Shown: positions 60,089 to 64,000 of the stretch, in pieces
Layout of the letters: each line of letters opens with the position of its first letter
How positions within the stretch are numbered: position 1 is the first letter of the stretch
Assembly: GCF_000002235.5 (NCBI RefSeq)
Contig: NW_022145607.1
Location: forward strand, 952,001-1,016,000
DNA length: 64,000 nucleotides
Reading direction: 5' to 3'
Source of the DNA: Strongylocentrotus purpuratus
Taxonomy: Eukaryota > Echinodermata > Echinoidea > Camarodonta > Strongylocentrotidae
Notes under the pieces: generated by a model
Told to the model about the DNA's origin: nothing
The model's input: only the letters and a program-made list of their open reading frames with translations
The model's database searches: none
Position numbers and translations under genes: made by a program

Positions 60089-61878
60089 AAGTTGGGCCAC
60101 CACCCCTAAGAAATCCTGGAGCCGCGCCTGAGGATGGCAACTGTCTCATGATGTAAAGTATAACAATATTTGTATGTATTTAATGTCAGCAATTGTTTAT
60201 CGAATACAATGTTACTTTTATAACAGATTAAGACTTGAAATCCAGTATATGGATCACCCCCTTTCCCATCCACCAGCCCTAACTCATTCAGACGTATGAA
60301 TGTAGTAGGATCAGTGAAATTACCAGATCATATGACCGCGGGATAAAATTCCCTGTTCTCTTACAATCATTGATCCATCACTATAACGTTGTCGATAACA
60401 TAATCAGGTTGTTCTGATTTCCCCCGATTAAAAGCCCGCATTTTCCATGTAGAGTAGTGTAGTTGAGCACTGGTTTGTGACCGTTATGCCTTCTTGTATT
60501 ATTAAACCCCTCGTCGACGAAGTCGAAGTCGATATACATGTAGTAAAGCTGCCGCACGTCCTTCCTTCTGTCCTTCCGTAAAAAATCTGGTTTCCGTTTG
60601 ATAACTTTAATGTTTAACGGATGTAAATGAAATTTGATATGAAGGCACGTGGTTTTAAAATACAGCCTATGTTTAAAGATGAAGATGAGTTCTGGTCATG
60701 CGATTGCATTGTGAAAGAAACGGTGTGGAATCCACAAGAAAAGGTTGATCATCTAGCATATAGTAATTTGTGTGTATTGCAAGGTTCTGGAATCATCAAA
60801 ATGATAAGAAATTTGGCCAAGTCTTGGTAAAGTTACAAACACTGTACACAGAAAGATGTATATGTGACTACACGAACACGTGGCGTAAAAATCCTACCCC
60901 CGAGTTTTACGATGTTACATGACATATTTTGAATATGAAGGCATTTGAAGAGCCATGCGTTTCAGGGAACATGTCTGATCTGATGTTCTTCCACACTTGC
61001 ATGATAAGAATGATAACGCTCACAAATTATTTTTCACCTCTTCCCAGAACTCAACCTTCACTTTAATTTCGGAGTATGTAGGTCAAAAGACAAAGGTTAT
61101 AGCTCATGAAATATGCGAAAATGCCTTCTTAGATATATGCGAAAATGTTTTTTTAATCCAATAACGTAAGTAATGGTGTTGAGTACATACATCAAAGCTC
61201 AAAGTTCACATCCCATTGAATATGCAAACATTGCTCAATTAAGGTGAATTGTACCCGGCAAGGGGATGCTACGCTTTGCGTTGATTTCTTCTCTTTTGTT
61301 TTGTATGACTTTAGATCATGAGCCAAGTCCTTCATTCAAATTTACCCACTACTCCCTCAGTCAACAGATCAATGTGATCTAGAAAATATTATCATTTTCT
61401 TTATCAGTAATGCCCACAGTCCCGATTGGATCAATCAAAAGCATTGTTGTCACCTCTGTCGTTTAATACCTATCATTTATATGAATAAACACCATTATAT
61501 CGGTCTCAAAACAATCGAGGAACTACCGAAATAAGTACTTATTTCAGGTGTCAAGACTTGTACATCATAAACATAATAAATGTGATTGTAATGAGAGTTT
61601 TTCATTGTGGCAACGATATTAATATAATTTAAAACGAATTGTTGATTCTAGAATATAGTATTATATGGTTGTTATTAGTATTCATTCAACATATTGTTGC
61701 TATCATACAGATTGAGACTCTTGACATCCGCTCTGATGATCTCAATGACCGTCCCTCAGCATCACGTGATCTCGCTCAGTTCATCTGTAAGATGACTCAT
61801 CTGAAGGACCTGAAACTCTGCGGTCAGTATCACGATGACCTCTACTCAACATCGTCATCGATGGCATCATCTGCAAAG
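42835..61878 (+). CDS. NLR receptor gene: leader, 2A, DEATH, NACHT, tandem LRR exons; 3' end beyond window
   Basis: Exons: 42835/42850-43632, 44207-44367, 44833-45098, 45676-47258, 48068-48238, 49705-49872, 50783-50953, 54093-54260, 56223-56390, 58762-58929, 59848-60015, 61711-61878. From the ATG at 42850 all joints keep frame (phases 0, 2, 1, then 0 throughout), giving about 1381 residues with no stop before the window ends. Order: Ser/Asn-rich leader (1-261), 2A (skip site at Gly311/Pro312), DEATH (about 315-400), NACHT with Walker A GEGGVGKTT (from residue 493) and Walker B VFLVLDGLDEF (from 565), then LRRs from 932. NLRs are cytosolic sensors; DEATH recruits signalling partners and NACHT drives nucleotide-dependent assembly. 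Large expanded DEATH-NACHT-LRR families are known in sea urchins. The first exon is the least certain part. Confidence 0.8.
43964..44004 (+). pseudogene. Probable decayed duplicate of the start of exon 2
   Basis: GAAGTAACGGAATATCTCGAA at 43967 copies the first bases of exon 2 (GAAGTAACGGAGTATCATGAA at 44207), with similarity fading within about 35 bases. There is no AG acceptor before it, and the downstream frame lacks a 2A. Confidence 0.4.
44207..44367 (+). CDS. NLR exon 2: 2A-like ribosome-skipping peptide
   Basis: Acceptor TTCTTAG, donor AA before GTAAGC, phase 0 in and 2 out. Encodes EVTEYHESPIYPVLGSGTTS and, at its end, MTNILLLRSGDVELNPGP. D-V-E-x-N-P-G-P is the canonical 2A motif, and the preceding hydrophobic stretch plus RSG fit active 2As. 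On skipping, the bond between Gly and the last Pro is not made: the upstream product is released and translation continues. Two in-frame Met codons (44282 and 44306) sit shortly before the motif and could start a short leader version. Confidence 0.9.
44306..44359 (+). promoter_or_regulatory. 2A motif (translational recoding site), NPG/P
   Basis: The 18 codons ending in the Pro codon CCA at 44357-44359. Motif residues GDVELNPGP are all present. The adjacent bases are unremarkable; the peptide acts in the ribosome exit tunnel. Confidence 0.88.
44833..45098 (+). CDS. NLR exon 3: DEATH domain
   Basis: Acceptor GATTTAG, donor AAAG before GTATAG, phase 2 in and 1 out. The translation begins LGNLTDLELYLLADNMDP and continues with DFRKVGLALGFTEAELSRFE and YKMLYEWRKRV, the helices 1-5 pattern of DEATH domains including the late Trp. 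It is a single-exon domain, as in other deuterostome NLRs. The joint to exon 2 makes Lys across AA/A and places the DEATH domain three residues after the 2A proline. Confidence 0.88.
45125..45194 (+). ncRNA. 70-nt near-perfect hairpin in intron 3 (pre-miRNA-like or tiny MITE)
   Basis: 45125-45147 (CACAATTTCATCGTATGGCT and on) pairs with 45171-45194 with a single bulged A. Inside, GAAACG pairs with CGTTTC around a GTATTA loop. The total of about 29 paired bases over 70 nt fits pre-miRNA size and shape. It lies 26 bp after the exon 3 donor. A miniature transposon with 23-bp inverted ends is the alternative; no clear target duplication is seen. Confidence 0.45.
45676..47258 (+). CDS. NLR exon 4: NACHT NTPase and winged-helix region
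   Basis: Acceptor ATCACAG, donor GTG before GTAAGG, phase 1 in and 0 out. A helical linker (EEEIQRVAEEVKHYF, FTNLTLMEEDK) precedes the NACHT core: Walker A GEGGVGKTT at 45942-45968, Walker B LVLDGLDEF near 46164-46190, and sensor-1-like TVLITSR near 46258. The rest (SKLQTFSQLFNQMIDFLVDH; FPHKLFQEYLSGMYLAS) matches the winged-helix and helical regions of NACHT proteins. All key ATPase residues are intact. The open frame extends 127 bp upstream into intron 3, but the DEATH joint shows that part is not exonic. Confidence 0.93.
47339..48067 (+). repeat. Intron block, copy 1 of a tandem intron/exon duplication
   Basis: The sequence from about 47339 (GGTTTGAACACATGACTG) to exon 5 reappears at about 50060-50782 before exon 7 with high identity, so exon 5 and its leading intron were duplicated together about 2.7 kb downstream. 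Confidence 0.8.
48068..48238 (+). CDS. NLR exon 5: LRR cassette, 171 nt
   Basis: Acceptor ATTGCAG, donor AAG before GTCAGT, phase 0/0, 57 codons. Begins DDLIIEKPCGRTASENLAEF. LRR-like spacing (L-I-I, LRSVKVDL) but a different subtype from exon 6. Near-identical to exon 7. Confidence 0.82.
49705..49872 (+). CDS. NLR exon 6: LRR cassette, 168 nt
   Basis: Acceptor ACAACAG, donor AAG before GTATTG, phase 0/0, 56 codons, two 28-aa LRRs: IETLDIHSGDLSERP and on, then THLKDLTLKGQYHDAF and on. Carries FIFKM where sister exons have FICKM. Confidence 0.82.
49930..50054. repeat. Truncated left arm of the palindromic element at 54318
   Basis: ACAGTGCGTCCCAGAAAAAA and the next 120 bp match 54318-54442. 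Here the copy breaks off and joins the intron block that leads to exon 7. Confidence 0.7.
50060..50782 (+). repeat. Intron block, copy 2
   Basis: Second copy of 47339-48067, with small indels. One patch near 50590-50620 (ATATCGATATCTAG) differs. Confidence 0.8.
50783..50953 (+). CDS. NLR exon 7: LRR cassette, 171 nt
   Basis: Acceptor ATTGCAG, donor AAG before GTCAGT, phase 0/0. Differs from exon 5 at a few residues (IIKKPC, ASEDLAEF, SVTIDLTQ, MHDIFY, AVDSK). Several of these lie at or beside the predicted LRR strand. Confidence 0.82.
52500..52860. promoter_or_regulatory. GC-rich block with CCAAT-like and TATA-like sites inside intron 7
   Basis: In otherwise A+T-rich DNA this block has many CpGs, an inverted CCAAT (GATTGGTTGAG near 52650), a direct one (GACCAATAGG near 52675), a doubled CCGGTCCACC, and TATAATATAAAATACG near 52737. 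It could be an internal promoter or the promoter part of an old mobile element. No transcript is evident. Confidence 0.3.
53095..53560 (+). mobile_element. Decayed LINE RT C-terminal fragment
   Basis: Pieces in the plus frames resemble the LINE thumb and tail (QIAIRIIYKKAKSK; HFHLPLTRIRLETR). The order matches the other LINE 3' fragments in the window, but the frame is broken. It ends in a TC microsatellite at about 53473-53500. Confidence 0.5.
54093..54260 (+). CDS. NLR exon 8: LRR cassette, 168 nt
   Basis: Acceptor ACAACAG, donor AAG before GTATTG, phase 0/0. Sister of exon 6 with changes such as IHSDDLSE, DLAQFICKM and LKKLTLKG. The flanking intron (about 53570-54440) is also duplicated from 49180-50054. 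Confidence 0.82.
54318..55200. mobile_element. Palindromic MITE, 883 bp, in intron 8
   Basis: Starts ACAGTGCGTCCCAG and ends in its inverse CTGGGATGCACTGT. Both arms (about 54318-54755 and 54768-55200) are inverted copies along their length, meeting near 54760. The end sequence and T/A-rich context recall Tc1/mariner-type MITEs, but no clear TA duplication can be read. The element predates duplication of the exon 6/8 block, since 49930-50054 keeps part of the left arm. Confidence 0.7.
55540..56095. repeat. GC-richer insert with GGCGCCGGAAGCGG and GCAGGCACGTAGCCACG ends
   Basis: Absent from the otherwise similar introns after exons 9 and 12. It contains a G-run and a GGGGGCTCGAGCCCCC palindrome. 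Likely an unclassified mobile element; the limits are approximate. Confidence 0.35.
56223..56390 (+). CDS. NLR exon 9: LRR cassette, 168 nt
   Basis: Acceptor ATAACAG, donor AAG before GTATTG, phase 0/0. IETLDIRSDDLNDRP and LKKLKLCGQYHDDFY. Almost identical to exon 12, whose surroundings are also the same. Confidence 0.82.
57248..57340 (+). pseudogene. Decayed LRR exon A
   Basis: After ATTACAG comes ATTACGACTTGACATCC, a degenerate form of the cassette start ATTGAGACTCTTGACATCC, then GGATCGTCC and a C-run. Bases are missing, so the frame is lost. It is 1025 bp after the start of exon 9. Confidence 0.6.
57400..58740 (+). repeat. Intron repeat block, copy 1 of 3
   Basis: Recurs at about 60355-61690 and 62890-64000. 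It includes CTCGTCGACGAAGTCGGAGG and a 67-codon open frame (57677). Differences between copies within that frame are mostly amino-acid changing, so I do not regard it as a gene. Confidence 0.8.
58762..58929 (+). CDS. NLR exon 10: LRR cassette, 168 nt
   Basis: Acceptor ATAACAG, donor AAG before GTATAG, phase 0/0. The most divergent cassette: IETLNIDSDDLGERP and LKKLTIHNHYHDNFY, so GQ of the other copies is replaced. A 30-base A-run with a GGGCCACCACC element follows in the intron. Confidence 0.8.
59144..59240 (+). pseudogene. Decayed LRR exon B
   Basis: ATTAAGACTTGACATCCAG after AACAG; same defect type as decayed exon A. Lies 382 bp after the start of exon 10. Confidence 0.6.
59848..60015 (+). 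CDS. NLR exon 11: LRR cassette, 168 nt
   Basis: Acceptor ATAACAG, donor AAG before GTATAG, phase 0/0. IETLTIKSAKLNERP and LKDLTLHGQCHDDFY; variable residues again fall in and just after the predicted strands. The surrounding 58740-59150 and 59820-60235 sequences are duplicates. Confidence 0.8.
60227..60320 (+). pseudogene. Decayed LRR exon C
   Basis: ATTAAGACTTGAAATCCAG after AACAG, then GGATCACCCCC. Lies 379 bp after the start of exon 11; sister of decayed exon B. Confidence 0.6.
60355..61690 (+). repeat. Intron repeat block, copy 2 of 3
   Basis: Near-identical to 57400-58740 and 62890-64000. Its last 60 bp lead into exon 12 exactly as copy 1 leads into exon 10. Confidence 0.8.
61711..61878 (+). 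CDS. NLR exon 12: LRR cassette, 168 nt (last in window)
   Basis: Acceptor CATACAG, donor AAG before GTATTG, phase 0/0. Differs from exon 9 by only a few residues (LKDLKLCG, HDDLY). No terminal exon follows before base 64000. Confidence 0.82.
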
Positions 61879-62736
61879 GTATTGATTTGATCATATTTTG
61901 TTAGACTCTTAGCAAATCACTACATGTTTTTGTTATACTGGAGGTGCATTCTTTCCTATACCGTGTGAGGCAAAAAAAAGTTTACACTTAGAAAATTGCT
62001 AATTATTTAAAAAATCATCTATGACCAGTAAATTATTATACATTTCATGAAAGAGTGTTTCATCCCAATTCATTTGGTATCATTCTTGTGTGGTATGTGT
62101 CCACGCTTGGATGAATAGGAGGCATTGTTTGGACTCTTAGCAAATCACTACATAATTTTGTTATACTGAGATGTACTCTTTCCTACATAGTGAAACGCAA
62201 GTATACAATTTTACTCTCCCTATTGGTACACCATTAAGAGGAAGCAGGTAAGAAAAGATGATCCTTTCATGAAGAGGATGCGAAAAGTGAATTGCTGTCA
62301 TTATACAAAAACAGAATGAAGATTATATGATTGATAGTGAATAATATTGACCATATTTTTCATTTCATATGACAATTCGAAGTGCTACGGAAATACTGAT
62401 GGAAAGACAGTTATATCAATTGTGAATGCTGATGAGACTAAATAGTTAAATATAAAAACCTACAAAAATGAAAAGTCAAATCTCTTTGTCCCCGTTTGTA
62501 TTATATCTGAAACCCTTTGGAAAATGCAAAGTGTTTCATGTACATTTTATTTCACACTTTTCTGTTATGCACAATTATTTTTTCAATATTTTGTTCTAAA
62601 TCAAATTGCAGAAAAACGTATTGCTTTTATAAAATAATGACGATGGCAACTGAAGCATGATGTAATGTTTAAAATTATTTTTAAGAAGTGTAATGTCAGC
62701 AATTGTTTATCCGATACAATGTAACTATTATAACAA

Positions 62737-62830
62737 ATTACGACTTGACATCCAATATGTGGATCGTCCACACCCCCCCCCCCCCTCCTCCTCCGCCACC
62801 CCTCATTCATTCCGACGTTTAAATGTAATA
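62737..62830 (+). pseudogene. Decayed LRR exon D
   Basis: Same as decayed exon A, but the acceptor is also mutated (AACAA in place of ACAG). Lies 1026 bp after the start of exon 12. Confidence 0.6.
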
Positions 62831-62889
62831 TGATCAGTAAAATTACCGGATCATAATAATTATGACCGCGGGATGAAAAGTCCCCTCTT

Positions 62890-64000
62890 CTCTTACAATC
62901 ATTGATCCATCACTATGGTGTATTCGATAACATAATCAGGTTGTTCTGATTTCCCCCGATTAAAAGCCCGCATTTTCCATGTAGAGTAGTGTAGTTGAGC
63001 ACTGGTTTGTGACCGTTATGCCTTCTTGTATTATTAAACCCCTCGTCGACGAAGTCGAAGTCGATATACATGTAGTAAAGCTGCCGCACGTCCTTCCTTC
63101 TGTCCTTCCGTAAAAAATCTGGTTTCCGTTTGATAACTTTAATGTTTAACGGATGTAAATGAAATTTGATATGAAGGCACGTGGTTTTAAAATACAGCCT
63201 ATGTTTAAAGATGAAGATGAGTTCTGGTCATGCGATTGCATTGTGAAAGAAACGGTGTGGAATCCACAAGAAAAGGTTGATCATCTAGCATATAGTAATT
63301 TGTGTGTATTGCAAGGTTCTGGAATCATCAAAATGATAAGAAATTTGGCCAAGTCTTGGTAAAGTTACAAACACTGTACACAGAAAGATGTATATGTGAC
63401 TACACGAACACGTGGCGTAAAAATCCTACCCCCGAGTTTTACGATGTTACATGACATATTTTGAATATGAAGGCATTTGAAGAGCCATGCGTTTCAGGGA
63501 ACATGTCTGATCTGATGTTCTTCCACACTTGCATGATAAGAATGATAACGCTCACAAATTATTTTTCACCTCTTCCCAGAACTCAACCTTCACTTTAATT
63601 TCGGAGTATGTAGGTCAAAAGACAAAGGTTATAGCTCATGAAATATGCGAAAATGCCTTCTTAGATATATGCGAAAATGTTTTTTTAATCCAATAACGTA
63701 AGTAATGGTGTTGAGTACATACATCAAAGCTCAAAGTTCACATCCCATTGAATATGCAAACATTGCTCAATTAAGGTGAATTGTACCCGGCGAGGGGATG
63801 CTACGCTTTGCGTTGATTTCTTCTCTTTTGTTTTGTATGACTTTAGATCATGAGCCAAGTCCTTCATTCAAATTTACCCACTACTCCCTCAGTCAACAGA
63901 TCAATGTGATCTAGAAAATATTATCATTTTCTTTATCAGTAATGCCCACAGTCCCGATTGGATCAATCAAAAGCATTGTTGTCACCTCTGTCGTTTAATA
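62890..64000 (+). repeat. Intron repeat block, copy 3 of 3 (cut by window end)
   Basis: Third copy of the 57400-58740 block. By analogy with copies 1 and 2, another LRR exon is expected about 240 bp beyond the window. Confidence 0.75.

Overview
The window is animal genomic DNA, A+T-rich and full of repeats and introns. It most likely comes from an echinoderm, and a sea urchin fits best. The grounds are DEATH-NACHT-LRR (NLR) immune receptor genes with tandem LRR exons, a 2A-like ribosome-skipping peptide inside one of them, a LINE with an L1-like ORF1 and a PHD-endonuclease-RT ORF2, a tRNA-derived SINE, and several very long foldback elements of the general kind known from sea urchins. The species cannot be fixed from sequence alone.

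Layout. 1-1737 (+) is the 3' part of an intronless gene that looks like a FEN1/XPG-type (PIN-like) nuclease with a C-terminal CXC cysteine cluster. 2310-3668 is a tandem array with a period near 340 bp. 5424-7860 (+) holds three phase-matched exons that look like the C-terminal end of an NLR gene, interrupted in an intron by a LINE relic. 9739-9905 is a SINE. 10300-14425 (-) is a 5'-truncated LINE whose ORF2 is uninterrupted.

16275-38816 is a run of seven related 2-3 kb repeat units that have collected other elements: a 738-bp TIR element, a solo LTR split by a 2.1-kb TA-flanked foldback, a 2.6-kb TTAA-flanked foldback, and LINE 3' ends. 39487-42133 is a third foldback, built of short tandem repeats.

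42835 to the end of the window (+) is the main gene, an NLR with splice-phase-consistent exons. A disordered leader exon is followed by a short exon carrying RSGDVELNPGP (2A), a DEATH exon, a large NACHT exon, and then eight in-frame LRR exons of 168 or 171 nt, each shaped as two 28-aa LRRs. The exons sit in introns that have themselves been duplicated, and decayed exon copies lie between the live ones. The 3' end is beyond the window.

How the genes may work together (inference). If the 2A works and the leader exon is truly joined to it, one mRNA would yield a separate leader polypeptide of about 311 residues plus a DEATH-NACHT-LRR receptor starting at proline. If translation starts inside the 2A exon, the 2A would instead form a short N-terminal leader. 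The LRR exon array can gain or lose receptor repeats without breaking the frame.
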